64,000 nucleotides of DNA from Piezodorus guildinii (Eukaryota > Arthropoda > Insecta > Hemiptera > Pentatomidae). The position numbers were made by a program, and so were the translations under genes. The notes below the pieces were generated by a model. It was not told the origin of the DNA and ran no database searches. It saw only the letters and a program-made list of their open reading frames with translations. The stretch lies in the NCBI GenBank assembly GCA_023052935.1, contig CM041294.1:41253236-41317235 (forward strand), written 5' to 3'. Below are positions 39,001-49,919 of the stretch, in pieces. How positions within the stretch are numbered: the first letter of the stretch is position 1; the number at the start of each line of letters is the position of its first letter.

Positions 39001-42000
39001 TTTTAAATTATTAATCCTTTAATAGTAATAATAGTTCTTATATGCTGTCCTGCTGTGGGAATTGCTGTTTTCTTCTTGATAATTAGTCTCTCTGCTGTCC
39101 CTCTGTGGGGCTTGATGGTCACTCTGTGTGATTTGATGAGAAGTTCTGTAGTAACGGTTCTCTCACTTATTACTTACTCACGGCTCAGTATTTTTGCACA
39201 TGACTTATGAATTCACATTAACTGTTTACTGCTGTCAAAATTTATCAGAACCATTGCTTTGTATTTTTAAAACAAACAAGCCTTAAATTAATTTATATAA
39301 CTAACTTTTTTTCATATGGGGAGCCCGTGGCTGAGTGGTTAGCGCGCTAGCCTGCCATGCTGAAGTTGTGAGTTCAAATCCCAGTCCCAGGAGGACTTTC
39401 AAGTATACAAATAAATGGGGATTCACTCACAATCTCCCCCGGGTATGTGGGACCCATCAGCTAATTGATAGCCACCCACAAAAATAGGAGTGATGACCCT
39501 ACCTTATAAAATGTTGAGTATCGCGGTGTGGAATATAAACCATACCATGCATTCAAGGGCCTCCAAGGCCTGTCGCGCCAACTGAAAAAAAGAAAAAAAA
39601 AGACTATTTTTTATAGAATCACCAACAATTACGCTATGGATGGTTTTCTATTTCAAGGCAGAAAATTTTTTAAAAAATCTGATTTTTCCATTTCCTTAAC
39701 AATGGGGTTTAATTCTCTATGTCCATGTTTGTAACTATGCATAATACATAATATTATAATTATGCTTTAATTGATTATAAAAAAATTCTGTTACCATGTT
39801 TTTTATCTACAAACCTAGTTGGTTGATTCAATTTTATATAATATTTGATTTTTTTTAGAGAAATAGTATACTATAGTTTGATTTTGTTTTTCTATGATGT
39901 AGTTAAAGCTTTATGGAGATTATTAAAATCCTTTTTCACCTAGTTGTTTCTATATATAATTACCTAGGTCGTGGAATATAACTTCTTTTCTCTAATTTTA
40001 TTTTTCTTATCTATTAAGGAAAACTTAGATGGCTTGAAACATATATTACGGTTTTATAAGATTTGTAATTATTTTGTTTGGTATGGATAAGAAATAGTAT
40101 ACAGATTAAAGTCTGTTTCATGTAAGATTATTTAAAATTCCTATTTTCCAACCCTAGTTGGTTGTTCTATATATATTAGAATATACCTAGGTCGGTTGGA
40201 ATATTAAACTTTCTTGTCTCCTAGATTTTGTATTTTTCTTATCTATTAAGGAAAACTTAGATGGCTTGAAACATATATTACTGTTTTATAAGGTTTGTAA
40301 TTGTTTTGTTTGGTATGGATAAGGAATAGTATACAGATTAAAGCCAATCTATTGAACATTAAGATTATCGAATATTCCTATTTTCATATGTATATATGTT
40401 TCAAATATTACGTTTTTTGAATGATATTTGTAATTATTATGTTTAGCATGAATATATAGTACAAAATACTTAATTGTTTAATTTAAACTCAAGTGTACAA
40501 AGTAAGTAATGTTTTTTGTTTTTATTATATTAGACATTTTATTTAGATGTTCAATGTTATATGAGACGTTGATTTCCAAAAGGTACTATATCCACTATAG
40601 ACAATTTTACAGGAAACGCAAAAATCTGTCATTTATTTATTATTCGACCAATTTACATGATTCTTTTTTTTTATAAAAATCTAAAGTTGATTTATAAGCG
40701 TGTTACCAACTTATTTTTCCAAATTATTACACTTTTTGGATGAATTTTAAACAATATAATATGGATATAGTACTTTTTGGAACAAATTAAAAGGGATATA
40801 GTACTTTTTGGAAGAATATAATGCGAGATAAGTTGGTAACAGTCGCTGTAACCTTTCTGATACAAAATTACCGATAACTAATGTCTTTATATTATTAATT
40901 ACTAAGTTATGTTTATTTCCTTATTCTCCCTCAGAGAAATATCTTTCTTTGTTTGTTAATTACATTGACTATCTATTCTTCATAAATAAAGTAAATATTC
41001 AAAGGATAATTTATCTATTTATGGCACTATATTAAGAAAGAAGTATGTAATTATGAAGTTTGTTTTGAACTTGTATTTACTATTTGTGTGAATTTAGCAA
41101 CTTTATCTATTATTATTAACTACGTGTAAACAATATTTAACTACAGAGTCTGATAAATAAATGACTTTTAAGCTTTTATTTTGTATTAAAAAATAAAAAA
41201 AAATCTACTATTAAGTTAGTTAGTTCAGGCATGGTTTTTCCTCTCATATTTAGCAAGTTCGTGGAATGCTAATTACAACTATTTGCTGGATCAAATACCA
41301 TTATTCTATTAAATTGTGTGTTTCTTACGATTTTTATCAAATTTATGTGGCTGCAAGAAGAAATACTATGAAAAAACTTAATTTAATTGGGAACCTATGA
41401 GAACCGAAGCGAGGCAATTAAGTTGTTTAAAACAGTCTAAAAACGGATTATTAGGTTATTAGGCTATTGTTCAAAATAATAGCAGTGATTCAAGACGTAA
41501 TAAATGAACCAATAAAAAATGTACAAAATGAAGAAAACAATAAATTAATGGTGATATGTTATGGGGTTAGGTGCTTCTGCCGTATAGTAGGGAATATAGT
41601 ACCTTTTGGAATGAAATTAAAGGAAAGGTTATATCTGTTCACAGAGGATATAGTACGATTTGGAAGGAAATGTTTTTAGTACCTTTTGGAGTGAAATGAA
41701 ATGTGGATTTAGTACCTTTTGGAATGAAATGGAATTTTAAAAAACGTTTTTTAAGGATTTCTATGTTTTTAGATAAAATCTGATAAAGGATTTAAATAAA
41801 ACTAAACCATTAGTATGCAAATATGTCAAAATATCAATATCTCTAAAAAATGTCCTTTTAGTACCTTTTAGAAATCAACGTCTCATATATTGGCCTATGG
41901 AATGGCTTTAATATTTTAAGTATGCACCTCCTCATGTGTATAAAATTATCAATTGCAGGAAGTTTCTAAGGGGGTGAAGAGTGGGAGGATCACCCGTAGG

Positions 42001-45000
42001 GCGGAAATGGGGAAGACACCTTTAACTGAAATATTCCGTGGTCAATTACGTTCTAGACTACAAAGAGCAGATGAAACAACTGACAATGTTCAACCATTTT
42101 TCACTCTCCAGCTTGACATTGAGGTGAGTCTAATAAATTTTTCACTGGTTTCGAGTAATATTATCTTATATCAACAAAAAATGTTAACTTATAGTTATTA
42201 GTATTTTTAAAAAAAGGGATTGAACCCATATGGAGTCAACAAGTATACTGCATTATAAGTATATGTGTGTTAACCTGTGGTAGATTAATAAGAAGTTGGC
42301 AGGTTTATGACATCTGTGTTTTTACAGATTTCATTAACTTCAAAACTTCAGTCTGTTAGTAATTAATCTGAAATATTGTTATTTCAGAAATACCTGGCAG
42401 ACTTACACAATTAGTAGTATAAGTAAAAATCAGGTTTCCATATTATTGCACTTTGTTTTCACTTGTATTTAACAGCTTTTAACCCAAATAATTTAGGAAC
42501 AAATAATCTGATTTAGGAACTATTATGTAATATATAAAAAATTGTACAAAATTGCACATTTTGTTCTTGCTTATTGAATATTTTTGAGTTATTTAATGTG
42601 ATTTGACTATTTAGATTTGCCTAGCATAAAATTAGACATTTCAATTTAGTTTCCTATATCTCATAGGTATCTATATATTTTTTAATATTTATTTTAATAT
42701 ATTATTTTTGAGAAGTCTATTATTACAGATGAAAAAATATGATTTAAGAATTAGTGCAAATTGTGTTAAAACATTGATTTATATTTTTGTTTCAATGGTT
42801 TTTTCTTATTTTTCTCAAAACTCCTTAAAATTTGAATGGGTTTATTTCCATTACTTTATTTTCTTATTATCTATGAATGTTAGTATTTTAATCAGTAATA
42901 ACTGGTATGCTAAATAATTATAGTAATTTAAAACACTTTTAATTAGTTATGGATAGTGATTTATAATATGATTGTATTTTTATCTAATTATTATTAAATT
43001 ACTCGTTTAGTTCAAAATATATATTTTCGTTTTTGGTTGATGAGCTATTTTATAGTATTTATATGGTAAGGTTTTTTGATTTATTCCAATAGTTGTTAAT
43101 CTGTTTATATCTCTTATCTGTTTCTTCTTCCTAGCTTTAAAAGTAATATGATAGTAAGTATTGTGAAAATTGACACTGCTACTTGTTTTTTAAAAATATT
43201 TTTATTTATGTATCAATTTTGGTTTACAGTCGTCAGACTCTGTGCCGATGGCTCTTGAAAAATATTTTGGATGGGATCAGGTAGAGGGTGCTGGAAGTAG
43301 CGTCGGTGCTGGTGGTGAGCTTGGCAACAGCACTACCTCGAAGAACTTCCTAATGTCCTCATTCTCCACCTCAAGTGTTTCCACTACAAGCAACAGTCTT
43401 GTCACAAGATAGTGAAAGCTCTTGAGTTTCCCATCGATCTTAAAATAGATCCTAGTAAGTTCGATCAATTTTTATCTATTTCTTTTATCTATATAGCTGT
43501 CATAGTCCTACTTGCTGTAAAAGTTTTGATCTTGAGAACATAGTCCTTTTTTGTATATGAATTTTCAAAAAGAGCGAAAATTTATTTTTTACAAAATTTA
43601 CACTGAAATATCTCAAAAGGGGCTGAGTGAAAAATCACTAAACTAATAGAGATTATTTTTTTTTTTTTTTTCCTTGTATCTCTTTAATTTTCCCTCAATT
43701 TGATTATGGATGTGCAGCATATGGTGGCCTCTCGATGATGCTAGAGAAAAGGTTTAAGCAGATCATGAACTGTTCTTTAAGATTCGTTTATGGCAATCGA
43801 AGCGGTCTCCTGTATCCATCTTTATACCGAATCAAAATGGCTTTTTTCCCACACCCGTAGGCAATACTTCCTTGGATCTTTCCTATACCAAACCATCAAA
43901 TCCCAACATCCTTCCTATATCTATAATCTCCTGCAGTTAAAACCCTCAATTTATCCACTAGGAACGAGATGCCATATGTCCAACTTTTATATCCCTTCCC
44001 AGAGAACAAAAAAATATGAATGCTCCTTTCTGGCCCATTCTACTAGTCTCTGGAATTCCCTCCCAACAAACATCCCTCATGCTCCTTCCCTCTCCACATT
44101 CAAACACCTTCTCTTTCAGTACCTCCTAGCATCCCAAAATGACGCTGCTTGACAATGTAAAAATTTTAGTAAAATTGTATTCAATATTTTATTTTGTTCC
44201 GCAAGTATCTATCTATTTTTTTTTCAACTATTTTATCTGGAAGACTTCTTTGTTACAATCGTTACAGTTTTTATTTTATTTTATTTTTAAATTTTTTTAT
44301 ATTGTGATTAGAAGACTTTGTTGTTATTTTTTGTAGTGTATTATTTTTATTTATGTTTAATTAGTTTATTTTTCATTAATTCTTGGCCTCTTAAAGATCC
44401 TTTGTTATTTCAAAGCTTATGTTATTCTTAAAAGATCAAGTAACAAAACAATGTAAATTTTTATTTTTCTTCTTTTTATTATATATTTAAACTCATTTAT
44501 TTTTCATTTTGTTCAACACAACTATTTTCTGAGGATTGTTTTTTATTTTAATTATTATTTATTTTGTTTTTATGTATATATTCATCCATTATTGTAAATA
44601 GTTAATTATGTTCATTTTGTCTGTTGGCCAGACATGTTATATATTATAAACTGTACAAATATGTTATTCTCAAGGGACCCAGTCTCAGAATAAAAATCAC
44701 TTTCTATTCTATTCTATTCTACAGATTACCGATCTATATGATGAATTTTAAGTGATAATAAATTGAATTATTGAGACTAAGCTGGCTCCAGATTAATTTT
44801 TTTGTATATTGAAGAATGATGATGAGAGTATTTTATATAATTTTGGTCCTTACAACACATTACCTGTAGCCAACATTACCTGTACTGTAGCAAGAAGATG
44901 CTAAAAAATCCTTGAAAATTAACATAAACTGAAACGCACAAACAGCACTATAACAAGAAAGGTTAGAGAGGAGTCTCACGACTTAATTTTTTTCCCCTTG

Positions 45001-48000
45001 TATACTGTTATCATCGCACTACTTGTAGAAATTTTGATATTATAAAAATTGATGTTTTTTTAAAATGTAATTTTTCAAAGACTCGTTTTTGCCCAGTTCA
45101 GCAAAATTAAAACCATAATATCATGAAAGGGACTAACTTAAAAATGGTGAAACTTGCAATGATCATATCTCTATACAATAAGTACTCTTGGATAAAGTTC
45201 AGTGGCAAGAGACTCAACGGGTTCTAGTGTGATCAATGTGATTCGGCTTATAGTCGGTTGGTAAGATGAGGGCCACTCTGGTAAGGCATTAATACTTAAT
45301 GTTTTGAATACAAACTGGCTGGCTCTCAGCTTTCATTGAGATCTCTACATATAAATTAAAAAGAACCCATGAATATGTGATGTGTAAAGTTTACAATTTT
45401 AAATTCATATTAAACGCTTGGTTGTAAAGGCTTTTAAGTCCTTATTTTCTGGCCCATGCTTATATTCACCTTTAAAGACCAGCTTGGTTGCCAATCTTTT
45501 CTGCATGGCATCTCTTTCTTCATGCCACTGATGAAATGAGTTGTTGGGAATCAAGTTGTCTGTACCGTTTTTGGGAATGAGTTAGTTTATTCAAGCAGTC
45601 TATTCATTCTTTTATCTATATAGATTTATTTATTTTTTACTTTTCATTTGCCTGTTACATCAAGTATTAAATATTATATTTATATTCTGAAATATTAAGA
45701 TCAATTAATGTTTTCATGTCTTTTTTTGCAGAGTTGGTTTCCAACAAGAACAAAAGTAGTGTTAAAATGAGGCAATACAAGCTTTTTGCAGGTGATTATA
45801 CAATTTTTGGTTAATAATTTGAATAATAAATTACTTTTTTGCTTCACATATTAGGTATAATGACTAATTTTCATTAATATTTGTATATTTTTTGTCATAA
45901 CATTTTATTAGTTCTTTAAGGTTATATAGATATAGCTATAGATGCTGGTTTAATATAGCTATTATCTTAATGTGTATAGCAACAGGGAAAATCGGGAAAA
46001 GTAAGGGATTTGAAAAAACATATGAAAAAGTCAAGAAATTTGTACATTAGTCAGGGAAAAGGGTTCTGCTTTCAGCATTGAATGCTTTTTGCATGCTTTC
46101 AGCATTGAAATAATATCGTTTCTTCTTCACTCTGACAAAAAGTTCCAATATGCCTGTTTGTTGTGATGTTGGAAATATCATAAAGCAGTTTTGAAATAAA
46201 TTTGTAAATATTGATTATTACTAACAGCAGTATCCAAGTTCATTATAATTCATTGTAAGTCAGTCAACTTAAACAACTTCAATTTCAGCTGGTGTGGGTA
46301 GATATAGTTGAATCTTATCATTAAGTAATTAGTTAGTATATTTATTTTTAATCTAGTATACCATATTAATTATAATTATTTTTTGTTTTGTTGATTTTCA
46401 CTGAGATTTGGCCAGGTAAATGACTTCTTACATATGGAAAAGTCAGTCAGGGAATCTCTTTGAGCTGATTTGCTAGACACCCTGTATCTGAGTTATATGT
46501 TCGTTAATTTTTTATATGGTCTCATACAGGATGATCATTTAATATTATTTTTAAAATATTTTATTTCTTCTTGAGAAGGGTGCTATATTTTTTAATTAGA
46601 CTTTCTAAAATGTATAAGATAATTTGAAACTTATTTGAAATTACTCTTTGACTGAGGTATGGATATTATAATTTATGGTTAACATAAAAATATAGATGGA
46701 TATGAAATGTACTTTTATTCCTTCTTAATATTAATAAATTAAACTCTTTTGTTCAAGATAAAAGATTGGGTTTTTCGAATTCATTAAACATTTTTGGACT
46801 TGCTCATTTTTTTATTTTATTTATGTTGTCGCTTTTTGTTATTTCAATAATTGTCATTACTTTATATCCTAGTGAAAACATGTTTTAATATATATATATA
46901 CACTGCGGACAAAATAAGATACTTATATATTTGAAATATGAACTGTATAGGGTATTTTTGAAAATATTTTTTTCTTGGAAGTCACACTTTATTATAAGGT
47001 AATAAAAATAAAAATTTTTCTTTTCTAGAAATTTTTAATAGGAAAACAAATCAAAAAATAAAAATGTCTACAGTCTCAAAATGAAAAAGTAAATCTTTGA
47101 AATGAAATGAAATAACAAAACTGAATAAAACGGAAGAATTCGAGGAAAACGATCAATAATTGGTATTCCGCCTCTAGCTCTGATAATTGCTTCCATTCTC
47201 CTGCCCATTCAGCGACCAGGGCTCTTATATGTTGTTTCCACTAACATTTCCCTTAAATCTGCCAAATTTTGTGGGTCGGGGCGCGGACACGTCTTCCAAG
47301 CATGTCCCATACATGCTCTATTGGGTTCATATCTGGACTTCTGGGTGGCCAACCATAACGTCAATTTCTTCTTGTCTGAGGAAATTTCGCACTGATCGAG
47401 CAACGTGAGGTCGGGCATTATCGTGCATAAAAATAAAGTTACCTGCGATATACCTCCCTAATGTACCTGTCAGCAGTTATAGAGCCACGGTTCACAAGAA
47501 CCGACTCTGTAGGGAGTTTAAATTTATGCCCCTCCACACCATCACTGACCCACCACCAAACGCAACCCTTGGAGAAAAGGTGCATGGAGCATACCTCTCT
47601 CCCCTTCTTCTCCATACCTTTTCCCTCCATCTGGAGATCGGAGACAGAATCTTGACTCATCGCTTAATAATACTTCGAGGCTCCAATCTTCCTGAGTCCA
47701 GTTTAGGTGCTCCCGAGCAAACCTCAAGCGCTCAACCTGGTGTTTCCTGGAGAGAAGAGATCCAGTAGCTGAAGGATGGGAGGTCAATCCATAATCGTTG
47801 AATCGTCTTCTCACGGTTCGCTCTGAAATTCCTAGAACCTCTGGAGGAGACCATGCAGAATGTTACCAGTTGATCGGCGATCCCATAGAGCATGCATTGC
47901 AAAAATCTCGTCACGGTGGAAAGTTGACCTCGGACGGCCTTGTCCGACTCTTCTTGTATGCCCTCCAGTTTGAAGGTGCCTATTAAGCACCTTGGACACT

Positions 48001-49370
48001 AGGATTGTGACCGCTGGAGCCGTTGCGCAATATGCCTTTGAGAAAACCCTTCTTCACTCAAAGCAACAGCACGAATTGATTCCTCTTCGGTCAATCTCTT
48101 CTGTTGGCCATCACAACGTTCTTACTAAACTCATCAAGTAAAAACTAAAGTCTCTTAAATGTTAAAAATCTTCAATAAGATGAATCTTTGCTAACAACTA
48201 ATCATTTACTGAAAGGAAGAAAGAAAAGAAGAGGATTAACTGACCCTTTTCTCCATTAACAGGTGGGAATATAAAAGGTAGAGGATTAACTTGGTAAGAT
48301 ACAACACCAAGTCCAGTCTGGGACAAAGGAATTCCTATTTTTATATCTCTTATGTAATAATAATATAAATATTTGTAAGTGATCCTTTAATTTTGTCCGG
48401 CAGTGTATTTGTGTGTGAATATTCCTTCTTTTAGTAAAGTTTTAATATCTTGGGTATTATTATACATTAGTATGAATTACTGTTTACTAATATTCAGTGA
48501 ATAATCTTTGTTAGCACTTTTTCTAGAAAAGATAGAGATTGTTGGGAATTCTCAAATGTTATGAACCCAGATTCTAGCCTCCTTATTCATCTAAGTATCA
48601 TGACTAAGCGTGCCAAATCTGGGAATAGTAATCAACGTCTTTCTTTATTTCTCATTGTATGGAAGTAAGTAATTGCTGAGGAATTGGAAATGACTGACAT
48701 TTTACTTCTAATTAGTTTTATATTTTGAGGGATGAGGAATGCATAGTTGTTGAAAAAACTTCCAGGACATTGGGCAAGGCTAATATCCTGCCGTTCCTAT
48801 TAATTTAGGAAACTGCTGTGGATGGACGGGATTTTTGGAATGAGAGCCCAGTCAAGATTTGTTGTCCCTCTTGTACTCTCTGATCTTCCACATTGTTTTT
48901 TAGCCCTGAGAGGCCAAATTTGAGTTAAAACGGCAAAAATATGTCCATCTGTTCCCTGATTAGTCCCTGTCACTTCAATAGTTTCAATAAAATATATTGC
49001 ATTATACTCGGTTGTTAAAAGAGTTTCAGATTTAAAAAAAAAAGTTTATGTGACCTCAGTCAGTAGTATTATGATTATAAAATATGAATATTATATGACA
49101 ATTAAAATCATGCATAGAAACCTAACTTTTTAATTAATGATTATTTTATAATTTTTAGTGGTTTACCATGATGGTAAAGAAGCTTCAAAAGGCCATTATT
49201 TAGCTGATGTTTTTCATGTCGGCTCTAGTGGCTGGATCCGCTATGATGATGCTGTTGTGAAGACAGTGACGGAAGGCACCATGCTGAAACCTAGGCCACC
49301 TCGTGTCCCATATCTCCTTTATTACAGGAGGGCAGATACCATTGGCCAGCATACTCAGGTACCAAGGTAA
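16826..49370 (+). CDS. Usp10: Ubiquitin carboxyl-terminal hydrolase 10 (two frame breaks)
   Basis: This is a USP-family cysteine protease; USP10 removes ubiquitin from substrates in the cytoplasm. Exons: 16826-16831, 17210-17351, 22123-23093, 26535-26760, 31865-32033, 32797-32871, 34144-34239, 41959-42123, 43230-43454, 45732-45791 and 49160-49370. All junction phases agree, giving about 782 residues against 798 in human. The first 370 residues are low-complexity (Pro-, acid- and Ser/Arg-rich). The Cys box [18 protein letters not shown] is near residue 400, [17 protein letters not shown] follows, then [11 protein letters not shown] and [12 protein letters not shown]. The His box GHYLADVF and RYDD are near 725-743. 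Exon 3 (about 22390-22450) and exon 9 (about 43290-43325) each lack one base. All catalytic residues are intact, so assembly error or a recent null allele is likelier than an old pseudogene. An AATAAA at 49442 marks a plausible 3' end. Confidence 0.9.
18442..18919 (+). repeat. 500-bp dispersed repeat, copy 1
   Basis: Starts ttaaggtatgttttaaaata and ends in tatttagaaac. It aligns along its whole length with 27083-27585 at roughly 80% by eye. It is non-coding, and I saw no inverted termini or tRNA-like head. It lies in Usp10 intron 2. Confidence 0.7.
19075..19456 (-). mobile_element. GAGACG-family MITE, copy 2
   Basis: A 382-bp element closely matching the copy at 13144-13526, with AATT duplicated at 19071-19074 and 19457-19460. 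The left terminus has one change (aagacg). It lies in Usp10 intron 2. Confidence 0.85.
20811..21175 (+). pseudogene. Jockey-like LINE 3' fragment
   Basis: A plus frame includes [30 protein letters not shown] and [13 protein letters not shown], ending in a stop at about 21038. This is the typical C-terminal end of Jockey-clade reverse transcriptase proteins (a DL.IP..... motif, then HPNPL, then RRLKR..P.DL). A short 3' UTR follows, ending in an A-rich stretch near 21165-21175. The 5' part is missing, as in a 5'-truncated LINE insertion. It lies in Usp10 intron 2. Confidence 0.7.
21660..21931 (-). mobile_element. GAGACG-family MITE, decayed copy
   Basis: Scattered blocks (aaaggtactaattacacat, ttctattaaatttcctaaaa and ttggaaatcatcttctcaat) align in order with the interior and right end of the GAGACG MITE. 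The left terminus is lost. Confidence 0.55.
24727..24955 (+). mobile_element. SINE family C body
   Basis: Begins tgtttatttatttaacgtca and contains gctaatcggacgatgctaca, gacatcgcacaggctcggga and aaaatcctaggaccac. The same body recurs at 31013-31600, 57428-57540 and 63385-63655. It is in Usp10 intron 3. Confidence 0.75.
24994..25050. repeat. Poly(A) run of about 57 bases
   Basis: Uninterrupted A homopolymer in Usp10 intron 3. It may be an expanded retroposon tail, and is a likely site of length error. Confidence 0.95.
27083..27585 (+). repeat. 500-bp dispersed repeat, copy 2
   Basis: Aligns end to end with 18442-18919, including gcctcat.aattttaaatg, the block gctaatatttttaaaatga and the end tatttagaaa. 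It is in Usp10 intron 4. Confidence 0.7.
28650..29350 (+). mobile_element. SINE family D copy split by an insertion
   Basis: 28650-28768 holds the family D middle (agggtatggatattctggg, cagacccagcctct and gtgggtacccgaaatt). 29212-29350 holds its 3' part (cctggcagctgag, gcctagtcacctcattgcac and tactgagcctaagacccttt). The two parts follow the order of the intact copy at 50312-50637 read on its minus strand. About 440 bases of unrelated sequence interrupt them. It is in Usp10 intron 4. Confidence 0.65.
31013..31405 (+). mobile_element. SINE family C with tRNA-like heads at both ends
   Basis: A tRNA-like head (gtagcatagtggctagcac as box A, ggttcgaacctgcagg as box B) precedes the family C body. 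The body is followed by an inverted tRNA-like head (gggtttgaacc and gttagccaccctgc). It lies in Usp10 intron 4 and abuts another body copy on the right. Confidence 0.7.
31403..31600 (-). mobile_element. SINE family C body, reverse orientation
   Basis: Reverse complement of the family C body: ctagttatgccgtcattcgg, tgtagcatcgtccgattagc and a final aaataaataaacaaacaaac. It stands tail to tail with 31013-31405. Confidence 0.7.
33566..33780 (+). mobile_element. SINE family B with target-site duplication
   Basis: The head supplies box A (gtggctgagttggttag) and box B (gagttcgagtctcgatg), followed by ccccgccctcatccacccc and a poly(A) tail. The flanks atattttttgg (33555-33565) and atattttctgg (33781-33791) form an 11-bp duplication with one mismatch. 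The 3' tail seen in the copy at 6899 is absent. It is in Usp10 intron 6. Confidence 0.75.
36049..37320 (+). repeat. Tandem repeat of a 529-bp unit, about 2.4 copies
   Basis: Units begin cacttgtaatttgctgcatg at 36049, 36578 and 37106, so the period is 528-529. The first two units are nearly identical; the third is partial, ends near 37320 and is more diverged. No frame runs through the unit. It lies in Usp10 intron 7. Confidence 0.9.
37646..38535 (-). mobile_element. Mariner (cecropia-type) element, second deleted copy
   Basis: The termini match the element at 8873, with TA at 37644-37645 and 38536-38537, over 890 bp. Minus-strand transposase pieces: a start [11 protein letters not shown] followed by stops, NERT..RWFAKF fused to [20 protein letters not shown], then [11 protein letters not shown] with the second catalytic Asp, then [14 protein letters not shown] with the third. 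The first Asp region is deleted and frames are broken, so it is inactive. It lies in Usp10 intron 7. Confidence 0.9.
39318..39602 (+). mobile_element. SINE family A, best copy
   Basis: ggggagcccgtggctgagtgg (box A) and gagttcaaatcccagtccc (box B) form the tRNA-like head. The body has ctcccccgggtatgtgggac and tagccacccacaaaaatag. The 3' end is gcctgtcgcgccaactgaa plus A-rich sequence. It is in Usp10 intron 7. Confidence 0.8.
39920..40440 (+). repeat. Tandem repeat, period about 223 bp
   Basis: The marker cctaggtcg occurs at 39963 and 40186. Each is followed by tatctattaaggaaaacttag, atggcttgaaacatatatta and ttgtttggtatggataag. A third unit starting near 40380 is degraded. Confidence 0.8.
40563..41884 (+). 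mobile_element. GAGACG-family long element, copy 3
   Basis: The same termini as the 383-bp MITEs bound a 1322-bp element flanked by ATAT (40559-40562 and 41885-41888). The interior is mostly different and holds about six further copies of a tatagtaccttttggaa-like motif. I see no transposase. The right end lies only 74 bases before Usp10 exon 8. Confidence 0.8.
43700..44721 (+). mobile_element. 5'-truncated non-LTR retrotransposon
   Basis: From about 43716 a frame reads [20 protein letters not shown] and [11 protein letters not shown]. After a frameshift a second frame (to 44152) contains YLGSFL-like and [14 protein letters not shown] blocks and [11 protein letters not shown]. These are C-terminal blocks shared by CR1- and Jockey-like reverse transcriptase proteins (ALRFVYG..RS, then LWNSLP). 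A 3' UTR of about 550 bases ends in four ttcta repeats at 44702-44721, a LINE-type tail. It is 5' truncated and frameshifted, and lies in Usp10 intron 9. Confidence 0.75.
46901..48405 (-). mobile_element. Tc1-like transposon, nearly full length but decayed
   Basis: The termini cactgcggacaaaat and attttgtccggcagtg are inverted and flanked by TA (46899-46900 and 48406-48407). The 1.5-kb length is right for a Tc1 element. It lies in Usp10 intron 10. Confidence 0.9.
47190..48117 (-). pseudogene. Tc1-like DD34E transposase, frameshifted
   Basis: In order on the minus strand: an N-terminal MANRRD followed by a stop, [17 protein letters not shown] and [24 protein letters not shown] with the first Asp, [25 protein letters not shown] with the second Asp, and [17 protein letters not shown] with the Glu. 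All three catalytic residues can be seen, but they lie in different frames with stops between, so the gene is dead. It is a good source for a family consensus. Confidence 0.9.
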
Positions 49371-49497
49371 TCAAATGTCACATCATATAATTATTTTTAT
49401 TGAATTTTTTACTCATTTTTTTATAAGTTAATGGGATGTATAATAAATAAATAATGTAAAATAAATATAAAATTAATACTCAAAGTATAACCCATTG

Positions 49498-49790
49498 TTA
49501 TCTGCTGTGGTCTATTGCTTGCTCACACACTGATACCATTCTTTGGGATGGGTGACAAAGAACTCTTGGACTGCATCTTCAACTTCAAATTATTAAATGT
49601 TTTCCCTGGATGAAAATGTGCTATAGATCGAAAGAAGTAGTAATCTGATGGTGTGAGGTGTGTACTATATGGTGGATGAGGCAGGAGTTCGAACTCATAA
49701 ACTTAATCAAACTTATCTTTGGTTAAACAGGAACTGAGAGGACGAGCATTATCTTGTTGGAATAAAACTCCTTTTAGTTTTAGGCATTAG
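49498..49790 (-). pseudogene. Mariner transposase C-terminal fragment
   Basis: Minus-strand reading gives QQDNARP, then, after a stop, ELLPHPPYSTHLTPSDYYFF and a degraded end. These are the second and third Asp blocks of a DD34D mariner. QQDNARP in place of HDNARP marks a lineage different from the two elements at 8873 and 37646. No inverted termini were found. It lies just past the Usp10 stop. Confidence 0.7.
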
Positions 49791-49919
49791 TTCCAGTAAT
49801 GCCTTAGATCATGTTTGTGCATGAAACAAATAACTAAACTGAGTTTTTTTTTTTTAATAAGTCAACTGGGATTGAACAAGCTTGCTCTAAAGGGATTAGT
49901 AAGTATTTAATAGGATTAA

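Noticed and set aside
41467..41679. Open frame of 70 codons in the long GAGACG element, considered as a transposase piece
   Set aside because: No catalytic or DNA-binding motif, and it overlaps the internal motif array.
45985..46485. Possible hAT-like MITE bounded by caggg and ccctg
   Set aside because: Only five terminal bases match and no 8-bp duplication flanks it.
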